Source: Algibacter sp. L3A6
Lineage (GTDB): Bacteria; Bacteroidota; Bacteroidia; Flavobacteriales; Flavobacteriaceae
Length of the DNA stretch: 64,000 nt
Assembly (NCBI RefSeq): GCF_009796825.1
Contig: NZ_CP047030.1
Span: forward strand, 310,001-374,000
Direction: 5' to 3'
The notes beneath the pieces are model-generated. The model did no database searches and was not told where the DNA came from. It saw only the letters and a program-made list of their open reading frames with translations. A program made the position numbers and the translations under genes. Each line of letters begins with the position of its first letter. Position 1 is the first letter of the stretch. Shown one piece after another: positions 25,500 to 34,540 of the stretch.

Positions 25500-25599
25500 G
25501 CGTTAGGGATTGAACGGCATGTTTGAAATCCTGTTTGTTTTTCCTTAAAAAAAACAAACAGATTGAGTAGTGAAAGCCCGACCCTTTCGGGTAACACCC
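25500..25599 (+). repeat. Dispersed intergenic repeat, copy 2 (AAAGCCCGACCC family)
   Basis: Ordered blocks GTTAGGGATTGA, CGGCAT, ATCCT, GTTTTTC, AAAAA, GTGAAAGCCCGACCC and ACACCC match the copy at 19334-19416, which is in opposite orientation. Here it lies between convergent genes and contains a terminator-strength hairpin. It looks like a flavobacterial multi-copy intergenic element. Confidence 0.7.
25531..25561. terminator. Strong hairpin, bidirectional terminator between convergent genes
   Basis: CTGTTTGTTTTT (25531-25542) pairs perfectly with AAAAACAAACAG (25550-25561), a 12-bp stem with a 7-base loop inside the dispersed repeat. It separates the secreted-protein gene from recQ, which converge here. 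Confidence 0.65.
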
Positions 25600-25604
25600 A
25601 TATT

Positions 25605-27809
25605 TTAGTTGGCTACTTCGCTAATAAATTTTATACGGTATAATCGAAGTTCTTCGTCGTCGTAATCACCATCAAATTCTTCAATAGCATCAGATATACT
25701 ATCAGTACTAGACTCCATAAAATAATCGTGAATTTCTTCTTGTTGATCTTCATCTAGAATATCGTCTACCCAGTACGTAATATTTAATTTAGTACCAGAA
25801 TACACAATGGCTTCCATTTCTTTAATAAAATCGCTCATAGACATCCCTTTCGACGATGCAATATCATCTAGCGGAAGTTTACGGTCTACGTTTTGAATAA
25901 TGTACAGCTTGTTTGCGGAGTTGCTCCCTGTAGATTTCACAACTAAATCGTCAGGACGTGTAATATCATTATCTTCTACATATTGCGCTATAAGTGCCAC
26001 AAAATCTTTACCATACTTCTTAGCTTTTCCGTCGCCTACACCGTGTACATTACCAAGTTCAACAATGGTTACAGGATATTTAAGCGCCATATCTTCTAAA
26101 GATGGATCTTGAAAAACCACAAATGGTGGTACACCTAATTTTTTAGCATTCTTTTTACGTAAATCTTTTAGCATACGCATTAAAGTAGCGTCGGCAACGG
26201 CATTTGCACCTTTCGCTGCCGTAACTACAGAGCCATCTTCTTGTGCGCCATCAAAAATATGATCTTCCGTCATCATGAAAGATTCTGGATTTGCTATAAA
26301 ATCGCGACCAGCATCTTTTAATTTTATAACACCATAGGTTTCAATATCTTTTTTAAGAAATCCTGATACTAATACTTGGCGCAAAAGGGCCATCCAGTAT
26401 TTATTATCTCTAGCTTTCCCTTTTCCAAAAAAGTCTTGCTCGTTGGTTTTATGAGAATTTATAAGTGCGTTTTCTTTACCTATAATAACGTTTACCAAAT
26501 CTTTAGATTTGTACTTCTCGTTGGTTTTAGAAATGGTATTTAGTAGAATTTTAACTTCGTCTTGGGCTTCCACTTTCTTTTTTGGATGCCTAACGTTGTC
26601 GTCCATATCTCCACCTTCGCCGGTTTCGGTATCAAATTCTTCTCCAAAATAATGGAGAATAAATTTACGTCGGGAAATAGAAGTTTCTGCGAAAGCAACA
26701 ACTTCTTGCAGTAAGGCATGCCCAATTTCTTGCTCGGCCACTGGCTTACCAGACATAAATTTTTCTAATTTCTCTATATCTTTATAAGCATAGTAAGCTA
26801 AGCAGTGCCCCTCGCCACCATCGCGACCTGCACGACCGGTTTCTTGGTAATAACTTTCTATACTTTTTGGGATGTCGTGATGGATTACAAAGCGTACATC
26901 GGGTTTATCGATTCCCATACCAAAGGCTATGGTTGCTACAATAACATCACAATCTTCCATTAAGAATTTATCTTGATGGCTCGATCTTGTTTTTGCATCT
27001 AAACCTGCATGGTAAGGCAACGCGTTTATACCGTTTACTTGTAAAACTTGCGCCAACTCTTCTACCCGCTTACGACTTAAGCAATATATAATACCCGATT
27101 TACCATCGTTTTGCTTTACAAAGCGAATAATATCGGCATCTACATTTTTAGTTTTTGAGCGTACTTCGTAATATAAATTGGGTCTATTAAAGGAAGCCTT
27201 AAATGTTGTTGCTCCCGAAATGCCCAAGTTTTTAATAATATCTTCTTGTACTTTAGGTGTTGCCGTTGCAGTAAGGCCAATAATTGGAATATTATCGCCT
27301 ATACGCCCGATAATATGTCTTAAATTTCTATATTCTGGTCTAAAATCGTGTCCCCATTCACTAATACAGTGCGCCTCATCGACGGCCATGAATGATATTT
27401 TTACAGTACGTAAAAATTCAACATTTTCCTCTTTTGTTAACGACTCCGGAGCCACATAAAGTAATTTGGTTACCCCATTTACAATATCTTCCTTTACCCG
27501 CTTAACTTCGGTTTTGTTTAGAGATGAATTTAATACATGCGCAACGCCTTCTTCATTCGAAATCCCTCGAATAGCATCAACTTGATTTTTCATTAAAGCA
27601 ATTAGTGGCGATACCACAATTGCTGTACCTTCTTGCATTAACGCAGGTAGTTGGTAACATAGCGATTTACCACCACCTGTAGGCATGATCACGAATGTGT
27701 GATTGCCCGAAATAATACTTGTTACTACATCTTCTTGCAGTCCTTTGAATTGATTGAATCCAAAATATTTTTTTAAGGCACTGTGTATTTCTTTTTTAAC
27801 TGTCAACAT
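25605..27809 (-). CDS. recQ: ATP-dependent DNA helicase RecQ
   Basis: 734 residues. The helicase core has Walker A MPTGGGKSLCYQLP near residue 42 and the VDEAHCISEWGHDFRPEY motif II and aromatic-rich loop. Motif VI YYQETGRAGRDG follows. RQC and HRDC domains come after: an HRDC-type stretch at about 535-600 and an acidic C-terminus. RecQ unwinds DNA 3'-5' in recombination and fork repair. ATG start at 27809. The gene is monocistronic, divergent from kdsD and convergent with the upstream secreted-protein gene. Confidence 0.96.
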   Translation of the reverse strand: MLTVKKEIHSALKKYFGFNQFKGLQEDVVTSIISGNHTFVIMPTGGGKSLCYQLPALMQEGTAIVVSPLIALMKNQVDAIRGISNEEGVAHVLNSSLNKTEVKRVKEDIVNGVTKLLYVAPESLTKEENVEFLRTVKISFMAVDEAHCISEWGHDFRPEYRNLRHIIGRIGDNIPIIGLTATATPKVQEDIIKNLGISGATTFKASFNRPNLYYEVRSKTKNVDADIIRFVKQNDGKSGIIYCLSRKRVEELAQVLQVNGINALPYHAGLDAKTRSSHQDKFLMEDCDVIVATIAFGMGIDKPDVRFVIHHDIPKSIESYYQETGRAGRDGGEGHCLAYYAYKDIEKLEKFMSGKPVAEQEIGHALLQEVVAFAETSISRRKFILHYFGEEFDTETGEGGDMDDNVRHPKKKVEAQDEVKILLNTISKTNEKYKSKDLVNVIIGKENALINSHKTNEQDFFGKGKARDNKYWMALLRQVLVSGFLKKDIETYGVIKLKDAGRDFIANPESFMMTEDHIFDGAQEDGSVVTAAKGANAVADATLMRMLKDLRKKNAKKLGVPPFVVFQDPSLEDMALKYPVTIVELGNVHGVGDGKAKKYGKDFVALIAQYVEDNDITRPDDLVVKSTGSNSANKLYIIQNVDRKLPLDDIASSKGMSMSDFIKEMEAIVYSGTKLNITYWVDDILDEDQQEEIHDYFMESSTDSISDAIEEFDGDYDDEELRLYRIKFISEVAN

Positions 27810-27903
27810 GAATTGTATAAATTATTTCTTACTTGCAAATTGTATACACACAAAAGCCTGTTAATTGCTTTCAATTTCATTGCGTATTTAGAGAGTCTCA
27901 ATC

Positions 27904-27933
27904 TTTTTTTCGTTAGTTTTGCAACGAAAAAAA
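27904..27933 (+). promoter_or_regulatory. Promoter -7 element in the loop of an inverted repeat upstream of kdsD
   Basis: TAGTTTTG at 27914-27921 fits TAnnTTTG. It is framed by an 11-bp inverted repeat, TTTTTTTCGTT (27904-27914) and AACGAAAAAAA (27923-27933). No clear TTG is found at the -33 distance. It would give the kdsD-tatC-lptB cluster an 85-90 base leader. A hairpin-only reading, without promoter function, is possible. Confidence 0.45.
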
Positions 27934-28015
27934 CAAGTTAAAATAAAATTAATTTGGTTATCAAGTTTAAAGATAATAAAATCTTTAATGCTTCAACTAT
28001 AAAAAATAATAAATT

Positions 28016-28981
28016 TTGAGTACAGAAAATTCTATTATTGAAACTGCTAAGCAAACAATTGAAATGGAAAGTAAAGCCATTTTAAACTTATCTAGCTTAG
28101 TAACAGAAGATTTTGCAGCTGCTGTAAATCTTATCTATAACTCCAAAGGTCGCGTTATTATTACAGGTATTGGCAAAAGTGCTATTATTGGTAATAAAAT
28201 AGTGGCTACTTTAAACTCTACCGGAACGCCTGCTATTTTTATGCATGCTGCCGATGCCATACATGGCGATTTGGGTTTAATTTTAAACGATGATGTAGTA
28301 ATCTGCTTATCGAAAAGCGGTAACACTCCAGAAATAAAAGTTATAATTCCGTTGATAAAACGAGCAAACAATAAAATGATTGCTATTACCGGAAACACAA
28401 ATTCATTTTTAGCGCAACATGCTGATTATGTTTTAAATGCTTACGTGGAGAAAGAAGCTTGCCCAAATAATTTAGCACCAACAACAAGCACAACTGCACA
28501 GTTAGTAATTGGTGATGCACTTGCCGTTTGTTTGTTAAATTTACGTGGTTTTTCGAGTACAGATTTTGCTAAATACCATCCTGGTGGCGCATTAGGTAAA
28601 AAACTATATTTAAGGGTTGAAGACATCTCTTCCACCAACGAAAAACCTGCAGTTAATGGCGACGCGAGTATTAAAGAAGTAATTGTAGAAATTACTGCAA
28701 AAATGCTCGGTGTTACTGCTGTTGTAGAAAACAACGAAATTATAGGTATAATTACCGATGGTGATTTACGTAGAATGCTTACCAAAGTAGATGATTTTTC
28801 TAAACTTACCGCTAAAGATATTATGGGTGCCAACCCTAAACGTATCCAGGCAAATGCCATGGCTATTGAGGCTTTAGAAATTATGGAAGCCAACGATATT
28901 TCGCAACTTTTAGTTGAGCACGAAGGCAAATATGCAGGTGTTGTGCACTTACACGATTTAATAAAAGAAGGTATTATATAA
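28016..28981 (+). CDS. kdsD: Arabinose-5-phosphate isomerase (KpsF/GutQ/KdsD family)
   Basis: 321 residues. The SIS sugar isomerase domain (about 30-170) shows GIGKSAIIGNK and SKSGNTPE. Two CBS domains fill 200-320 (GIITDGDLRRM). It converts ribulose-5-phosphate to arabinose-5-phosphate, the first step to Kdo for lipopolysaccharide. The start is TTG at 28016: the codon two before it is TAA, so no ATG is available upstream, and starting at the internal ATG (MESKAI) would drop the conserved first helix. It overlaps tatC (TAATG). Confidence 0.93.
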   Translation: MSTENSIIETAKQTIEMESKAILNLSSLVTEDFAAAVNLIYNSKGRVIITGIGKSAIIGNKIVATLNSTGTPAIFMHAADAIHGDLGLILNDDVVICLSKSGNTPEIKVIIPLIKRANNKMIAITGNTNSFLAQHADYVLNAYVEKEACPNNLAPTTSTTAQLVIGDALAVCLLNLRGFSSTDFAKYHPGGALGKKLYLRVEDISSTNEKPAVNGDASIKEVIVEITAKMLGVTAVVENNEIIGIITDGDLRRMLTKVDDFSKLTAKDIMGANPKRIQANAMAIEALEIMEANDISQLLVEHEGKYAGVVHLHDLIKEGII

Positions 28982-29814
28982 TGGCAAAAAAGGATATTAA
29001 TGAGATGTCTTTTTTAGACCATCTTGAAGATTTACGCTGGCACTTAATTAGAATTTGCTCGGCTGTAATGATTGTGGCAACGTTGGCATATATTTTTAGT
29101 CGTTTTATTTTCGACGAAATTATTTTTGCGCCACTGCACATGGATTTTCCCACTTACGATTTCTTGTGTAAAGCGGCTCAATTTCTTGATGTTACCACCA
29201 CATTTTGTGCCGACAAAATTCCGTTAATTTTACAAAACCGAACTATGGCAGGGCAATTTTCTGCCGATATTTGGACGGCCATTTTAGGCGGATTCATAAT
29301 CTCATTTCCTTACGTAATCTACCAATTATGGAGTTTTATTAGTCCTGGTTTACATAAAGAAGAACGTAAGCATTCGCGTGGTTTTATCATTATTTGCTCA
29401 CTCCTATTTTTTATAGGCGTACTTTTTGGCTACTATATTATCACACCGCTATCTATTAATTTCTTGGCAAACTATAGCATATCGTCTATGGTAGATAACC
29501 AAATAGATATTAGCTCTTATATTGCCTTAGTTCGTGCTTCAGCATTAGCTTCGGGATTAATTTTCGAGTTACCAATCATTATTTATTTTCTAACAAAAAT
29601 AGGTTTGGTTACGCCAGAGTTCTTAAAAACTTATCGAAAATACGCAATGGTAATTGTATTAATTTTATCTGCAATTATTACGCCTCCAGATATTGCCAGT
29701 CAGGTTATTGTGGCAATTCCTATTATAATTTTGTACCAAGTAAGCATCACTATTTCTAAAATAGTGATTAGAAATCAAAAACGAAAAGAGAAAAAAAATG
29801 TCAGAGTCAGTTAA
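28981..29814 (+). CDS. tatC: Twin-arginine translocase subunit TatC
   Basis: 277 residues with six transmembrane segments. The N-terminal MSFLDHLEDLRWHLIR is the TatC signature, and a conserved SPGLHKEERK loop follows the first periplasmic region. The first periplasmic loop is long (about residues 40-90), as is common in Bacteroidota. It forms the receptor for folded twin-arginine substrates at the inner membrane. The ATG overlaps the kdsD stop. The 3' end overlaps the next gene by 17 bases. Confidence 0.95.
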   Translation: MAKKDINEMSFLDHLEDLRWHLIRICSAVMIVATLAYIFSRFIFDEIIFAPLHMDFPTYDFLCKAAQFLDVTTTFCADKIPLILQNRTMAGQFSADIWTAILGGFIISFPYVIYQLWSFISPGLHKEERKHSRGFIIICSLLFFIGVLFGYYIITPLSINFLANYSISSMVDNQIDISSYIALVRASALASGLIFELPIIIYFLTKIGLVTPEFLKTYRKYAMVIVLILSAIITPPDIASQVIVAIPIIILYQVSITISKIVIRNQKRKEKKNVRVS

Positions 29815-30154
29815 AGAATTCAACGATTACCGTTCTAAAATGAACGATAAAATTTTAGGGGATAACAATAAAATTATAAAGCGTATTTTTAATTTAGATA
29901 CTAACGCTTTCGCGGAAGGAGCTCTAGATGTAAAAACTAAAGAGTTACTTGGTTTGGTAGCTTCTACTGTTTTACGCTGCGACGATTGTGTAAAATACCA
30001 CTTAGAAACCAGTTATAAAATTGGACTAAAAAAAGAAGAAGTTGTAGAAGCTTTAGGTATTGCAACCTTAGTAGGCGGAACTATTGTAATTCCGCATTTA
30101 CGTCGTGCTTATGAGTTTTGGGATGCTTTGGAAGAAGATAGCAAAACCCAATAA
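29798..30154 (+). CDS. Carboxymuconolactone decarboxylase / AhpD-like protein
   Basis: 118 residues. The all-helical CMD fold carries the peroxidase-like CxxC in LRCDDCVKYHLE (around residues 65-75), with the following His. Family members reduce peroxides or act as thiol-disulfide partners; the substrate here is unknown. It is translationally coupled to tatC by a 17-base overlap and followed 71 bases later by lptB. Confidence 0.9.
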   Translation: MSESVKEFNDYRSKMNDKILGDNNKIIKRIFNLDTNAFAEGALDVKTKELLGLVASTVLRCDDCVKYHLETSYKIGLKKEEVVEALGIATLVGGTIVIPHLRRAYEFWDALEEDSKTQ

Positions 30155-30225
30155 AAACATAAAAAACCAACAACTGTTAAAGAAGTGTATATGATTTCAC
30201 TATTTTTAACGTTCATTATAAAGAT

Positions 30226-30966
30226 ATGATTTTAAAAGCCGAAAATTTAATGAAGTCCTATAGCGGACGAAAAGTTGTAAAAGATATTTCTCTTGAAGTT
30301 AACCAAGGTGAAATTGTTGGACTTTTAGGCCCTAATGGAGCCGGAAAAACAACATCTTTTTACATGATTGTTGGTTTAGTAAAACCTAACGGTGGCCATA
30401 TCTTTCTTGATAACAAAGAGATTACCAACTACCCAATGTACAAGCGTGCACAAAACGGTATTGGTTACTTGGCGCAAGAAGCTTCGGTATTTAGAAAACT
30501 AAGTATTGAAGATAATATTTTAAGTGTATTACAACTTACCAAATTAAGCAAGAAAGAACAAGTCCATAAAATGGAATCTCTTATTGATGAGTTTGGTTTA
30601 GGACATATTAGAAAATCTCGTGGCGATTTATTGTCTGGTGGTGAGCGTCGTAGAACAGAAATTGCTCGTGCTTTAGCAACCGACCCTAGTTTTATTCTAC
30701 TCGATGAACCTTTTGCCGGTGTAGACCCTGTGGCTGTAGAAGATATTCAACGTATTGTAGCACAACTCACTAAAAAGAATATTGGTATCTTAATTACCGA
30801 TCATAACGTACAAGAAACACTAGCCATTACCGATAGAACATACTTAATGTTTGAAGGTAGTATTTTAAAAGCTGGTGAGCCAGAAGAATTGGCTAGTGAT
30901 GAAATGGTGCGTAAAGTATATTTAGGCCAGAACTTTGAGTTGCGTAGAAAAAAGATTAGAGAGTAA
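30226..30966 (+). CDS. lptB: Lipopolysaccharide export ATPase LptB
   Basis: 246 residues, the size of a stand-alone ABC ATPase. Walker A is GPNGAGKTTSF, the signature LLSGGERRRTEIARA, Walker B FILLDEPFAGVDP, and the switch His is in ITDHNVQETL. The LptB-specific FAGVDPVAVEDIQ stretch is clear. LptB powers transport of lipopolysaccharide through the LptFGC-A-D bridge. The pairing with kdsD in the same cluster supports an envelope role. A strong terminator hairpin follows. Confidence 0.95.
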   Translation: MILKAENLMKSYSGRKVVKDISLEVNQGEIVGLLGPNGAGKTTSFYMIVGLVKPNGGHIFLDNKEITNYPMYKRAQNGIGYLAQEASVFRKLSIEDNILSVLQLTKLSKKEQVHKMESLIDEFGLGHIRKSRGDLLSGGERRRTEIARALATDPSFILLDEPFAGVDPVAVEDIQRIVAQLTKKNIGILITDHNVQETLAITDRTYLMFEGSILKAGEPEELASDEMVRKVYLGQNFELRRKKIRE

Positions 30967-30991
30967 AACATTACCTCACATAATACTATAA

Positions 30992-31029
30992 AAAAGCCGT
31001 TAGTGATAAACTTATTACTAACGGCTTTT
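30992..31029. terminator. Intrinsic terminator after lptB (possibly bidirectional)
   Basis: AAAAGCCGTTAGT (30992-31004) pairs with ACTAACGGCTTTT (31017-31029), a 13-bp perfect stem with flanking A and T runs in both directions. It serves the plus-strand kdsD-lptB cluster and can also serve the minus-strand terC cluster that ends nearby at 31105. Confidence 0.85.
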
Positions 31030-31104
31030 ATTATTTCTAGCTATTCTTAAAGGAATCGAAAAGCCAAACACCTCTCCAAAATTAAAAACAACATAGTAAA
31101 TTAA

Positions 31105-31701
31105 TTATCCTTTTCTTCTTTCTAACAATACCATCATCATTAAACCTAAAAGAATACGGTATTCATCGTCTTTATCAATTTCTTGTAATTTAGAAACACT
31201 AAACTTTCTTCCAAAAAACGATCCTTCTTTTTTAAGCTTAACCACAGCTTTATTATTTAAATCGATTACACTATAACTCGGATTGAAAAAATACCCTGTA
31301 AACATCCCTAGAATTGGTATTTCACCAAACATAGAATCGAATACTTTTACCCAAGCATTATCTTCACGAATGTGATACTGTAATTTTTGGTTTTGATCAA
31401 TAAGTTCATATTGCGCTTTCCAAATGGACCTCCATCCCTTTCTTGCAATTTTACCAAGCTCATTACCAGCTTTATCTTTAAAACTGTAGGCCGCAGAAAA
31501 ATCGATCCATCTATCTGCTTGTATTCTATAATTTACTTCAGTCTTGTTTTCATCATTATAGATAAGAATATCTTCTTTAAGCTTAAACATTTTTTGCCTA
31601 ACGTAGGCAACGGTAGCTCCAGAAGCATCGGTTGCAACAAAATCGTTAGCAAAAGTTGAAATGTTAAACTTAAAATTTAATGGAAATGAAATATTTTGCA
31701 T
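31105..31701 (-). CDS. LURP-one-related (LOR) / scramblase-like beta-barrel protein
   Basis: 198 residues of predominantly beta-strand pattern: repeated short strands with Lys/Asp turns, such as VRQKMFKLKEDILIYNDENK and YSVIDLNNKAVVKLKKEG. The fold is that of LURP-one-related / tubby-C-like proteins; the C-terminal LGLMMMVLLERR resembles the family's final hydrophobic helix. The function in bacteria is unknown, possibly membrane binding. It starts 9 bases after terC on the same strand, so it is co-transcribed with terC and the phosphatidyltransferase. Confidence 0.7.
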   Translation of the reverse strand: MQNISFPLNFKFNISTFANDFVATDASGATVAYVRQKMFKLKEDILIYNDENKTEVNYRIQADRWIDFSAAYSFKDKAGNELGKIARKGWRSIWKAQYELIDQNQKLQYHIREDNAWVKVFDSMFGEIPILGMFTGYFFNPSYSVIDLNNKAVVKLKKEGSFFGRKFSVSKLQEIDKDDEYRILLGLMMMVLLERRKG

Positions 31702-31710
31702 ATCGGTAAA

Positions 31711-32520
31711 CTATTTATTTTTAGCAGCTTGTTCTTTTAATAATTTCTTTTGGTAACGCCCTTGCACCACATCTACAATAACTAAAACCGCTAATACAAA
31801 ATAGAACGTTGTTTTACTCATTGGTACAATATTTTCACCAAATATATTGATATGCGCTAAGTGACCACCTTCGGTAACTAGCATAATACCAACTATAAAA
31901 AGAATGAATAAACCAAGTACTTCGTACATTCTATTTTTAGCTAAGAATGAAGAAATTTTATCGGCTAACACCAACATTAATAATCCACTTGCAACAATAG
32001 CAATGGCCATAATTATAAACGCTGCGGTTGTGTTTTCTAAATGACTAGTAAGCCCAATTGCGGCCAGAATAGAATCAAAAGAGAATACTAAATTCATAAT
32101 TACAATACTAGTAATAACGGCATTAGCAGATTTTAAACGCTTGCCATCACCACCTTCTACATTATGCTCTAAATCATGATTAGAAATCATGTGCCAGATT
32201 TCCTTAATGGCTGTGTAGATTATAAATCCGCCACCGACTAACACAATAATACTATGCCCATTGAATGCAAAATGAAGAATATCACCAATACCACCTGTTA
32301 AGAATGAAAACGGTTCTTTAAAAAACCCAATAATGGAAACTAAAACAAATAGAAGTACTATTCTTAAAACAATGGCGATTAAAATACCAACCTTACGCAC
32401 CCGTTTTTGCTCGCTTTCCGGAGCTTTTTTACTTTCTAATGAAATGTATAATAAGTTATCGAATCCTAAAACAGCTTGTAAAAGAACTAGCATTAATAGC
32501 GTGAAAATGTTTTCTAACAT
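31711..32520 (-). CDS. TerC family integral membrane protein
   Basis: 269 residues, about seven transmembrane segments. The conserved acidic intramembrane residues of TerC are in the first helices (QAVLGFDNLLYISL) and repeated in SFDSILAAIGL, with a central loop (HDLEHNVEGGD). TerC/Alx proteins handle metal export, for example manganese, or tellurite tolerance; the substrate here is not determined. The preceding gene is the phosphatidyltransferase, 7 bases away. Confidence 0.88.
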   Translation of the reverse strand: MLENIFTLLMLVLLQAVLGFDNLLYISLESKKAPESEQKRVRKVGILIAIVLRIVLLFVLVSIIGFFKEPFSFLTGGIGDILHFAFNGHSIIVLVGGGFIIYTAIKEIWHMISNHDLEHNVEGGDGKRLKSANAVITSIVIMNLVFSFDSILAAIGLTSHLENTTAAFIIMAIAIVASGLLMLVLADKISSFLAKNRMYEVLGLFILFIVGIMLVTEGGHLAHINIFGENIVPMSKTTFYFVLAVLVIVDVVQGRYQKKLLKEQAAKNK

Positions 32521-32527
32521 TGGTAAA

Positions 32528-33280
32528 TTATTTGGAGTTTAAATTATCTATAACAGATAAAAATATATAAAGAATTATTATTAAAGGTATGGCTGCAAAC
32601 TGTAAAACAATTAAAAGTACAACGCACAAAATTAGAAAAATATAGCGCATTACATTATCCTTAAAACCATAATTTTTAAATTTTAAGGCGAATAATTTTA
32701 TATTGGCATTTAATATGTAGCAACTTAGTAGCGTAAGGCCTATTAAAAACCATTTATTCAAAATAATAGAGTTTATAAGGTCACTATTTTGAAATTCTAG
32801 AATAAGAGGTAACGACAGTATTAAAAGTGCATTTGCAGGTGTTGGCAAGCCTTTAAAGTAGGTTTGTTGATCTTCATCAATATTAAATTTTGCTAATCGA
32901 TATGCCGATCCTAAAGTGACCAACAATCCCATTAATGGCAAAATTTGCAATTCAGTACCAATCCAACTAGAATGCTCTTGCCAATGCGAAGCTTCAGAAT
33001 AATCTACAAAACCACCCGTAGCTAACATTAATAGTTTATACATTATAATTCCAGGAACCAAACCACTGGTTACCATATCTGCCAGAGAATCTAACTGTAA
33101 TCCCAATGGGCTAGATACATTTAGTTTTCTTGCTGCAAGACCATCAAAGAAATCGAAAAATATGCCTAAAAACACAAATAATGCTGCTGCAACAAAATCA
33201 TCATTTACCGCTAAAATAACAGCAATACATCCGCTTAACAAATTTAAAAGCGTAATGGCATTAGGTATGTGTTTCTTCAT
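32528..33280 (-). CDS. pssA: CDP-alcohol phosphatidyltransferase, probable phosphatidylserine synthase
   Basis: 250 residues, several transmembrane segments. The CDP-alcohol signature D-G-x2-A-R-x8-G-x3-D-x3-D is fully present (DFFDGLAARKLNVSSPLG then LQLDSLAD). The N-terminus PNAITLLNLLSGCIAV is typical of the phosphatidylserine synthase branch. It would join CDP-diacylglycerol to serine at the inner membrane. The specific alcohol is inferred from branch similarity. First gene of a three-gene minus-strand cluster with terC and the LOR protein. Confidence 0.85.
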   Translation of the reverse strand: MKKHIPNAITLLNLLSGCIAVILAVNDDFVAAALFVFLGIFFDFFDGLAARKLNVSSPLGLQLDSLADMVTSGLVPGIIMYKLLMLATGGFVDYSEASHWQEHSSWIGTELQILPLMGLLVTLGSAYRLAKFNIDEDQQTYFKGLPTPANALLILSLPLILEFQNSDLINSIILNKWFLIGLTLLSCYILNANIKLFALKFKNYGFKDNVMRYIFLILCVVLLIVLQFAAIPLIIILYIFLSVIDNLNSK

Positions 33281-33430
33281 ATTTAGTCTTTTAAGTTTGT
33301 AAAAATAGCAAACAAATTTCGTCTAAAACAATATCTATCGTAAATTCAAGTTTATAGACTTAAATATTACGCCATTAGACAGCAAATAAGTTGAAGTTTC
33401 AATTTGAAATTTTATGATTAAATAGGTATT

Positions 33431-34528
33431 ATGTGCATCTTTGTAAAAAATTTACGATTGAAACTTAACCTGACCACCTTATTCTTTATATTATCTATTT
33501 CGGTATTTAGCCAAACGGTTAGAAAATACTCGAACGAATTTATGAATATTGGTGTAGATGCGGCGGCATTAGGTATGAGTAGCGCCGTAACTTCGCATTC
33601 TGCCGATGTTAATTCTGGGTACTGGAATCCGGCAGGACTTTTAAAGCTAGAAGACAATCAACTTTCATTAATGCACTCGAGCTACTTTGCAAATATTGCG
33701 AATTACGATTATGCGGCTTATGCCATGCCTTTAGACGATAGAAGTGCCATTGGAATCTCGTTAATACGATTTGCTGTTGACGATATTTTGAACACCACAC
33801 AATTAATTGACGATCAGGGCAATATTAACTACGACAGAATTAGCTTATTTTCTACAGCGGATTATGGATTAACATTTTCTTACGCTAGAGCATTGCCTGT
33901 ACAAGGCTTAAATTATGGTATAAATGCTAAAGTGATCCGTCGTGTTATTGGTGATTTTGCATCTTCATGGGGTTTTGGATTCGATTTAGGTGTTCAGTTT
34001 GAAACCGAAAACGATTGGAAATTTGGTGTTATGGCTCGCGATATCACCACAACGTTTAATTCTTGGGCCATTGATGAAGAAGAATTTGCAACCGTGCAAG
34101 ATGCTGTTGAAGGACAGAACCAAGAGTTACCTGAAACTACCGAAATTACCATTCCTAAATTACAAATAGGAATTTCTAAACTTGTAGATTTTAATTACGA
34201 TTATACCTTATTAACAGCTGTAAACCTGAATGTGAGGTTTGAAGAAAATAATGATATTATTTCGTCTTCTGTAGCGAGTATCAATCCTGCATTAGGTTTT
34301 GAATTTGGCTATATCGATATGGTATATTTACGTGCCGGAATGGGGAATTTTCAGAATGAATTACAGCTCGATAATACGGAGCAACTTAGCTTTCAACCTA
34401 GTTTTGGTGTTGGTTTCAAATACAACGGCATTCAGGTAGATTATGCTTTTACCGATATTGGCGACCAAAGTGTTGCGCTTTACTCTAATGTGTTTTCGTT
34501 AAAAATTGACTTAAGCGTTTTTAGATAA
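33431..34528 (+). CDS. PorV/PorQ family outer membrane beta-barrel protein
   Basis: 365 residues. After a signal peptide (LTTLFFILSISVFSQ) comes the PorV/PorQ/FadL-like pattern: EFMNIGVDAAALGMSSAVT and NSGYWNPAGL near the N-terminus, then alternating strands, and a C-terminal barrel strand. PorV shuttles type IX secretion cargo and PorQ is a related component. Which of the two this is, if either, cannot be told by eye. The start is ATG at 33431; a TTG at 33458 would give a cleaner signal peptide (MKLNLTTLFF) and is an alternative. It lies 12 bases before the DUF4105 gene. Confidence 0.78.
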   Translation: MCIFVKNLRLKLNLTTLFFILSISVFSQTVRKYSNEFMNIGVDAAALGMSSAVTSHSADVNSGYWNPAGLLKLEDNQLSLMHSSYFANIANYDYAAYAMPLDDRSAIGISLIRFAVDDILNTTQLIDDQGNINYDRISLFSTADYGLTFSYARALPVQGLNYGINAKVIRRVIGDFASSWGFGFDLGVQFETENDWKFGVMARDITTTFNSWAIDEEEFATVQDAVEGQNQELPETTEITIPKLQIGISKLVDFNYDYTLLTAVNLNVRFEENNDIISSSVASINPALGFEFGYIDMVYLRAGMGNFQNELQLDNTEQLSFQPSFGVGFKYNGIQVDYAFTDIGDQSVALYSNVFSLKIDLSVFR

Positions 34529-34540
34529 TTTCTATGTTAT

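Noticed and set aside
28441..28929. 162-codon open frame on the minus strand over kdsD
   Set aside because: Mirror of the CBS-domain coding region. No start context or family features, hence an antisense artefact.
29905..29918. GCTTTCGCGGAAGG resembling the GCGGAA palindrome family
   Set aside because: It lies inside the AhpD-like coding sequence, encodes ordinary residues and lacks the full palindrome, so it is probably chance.
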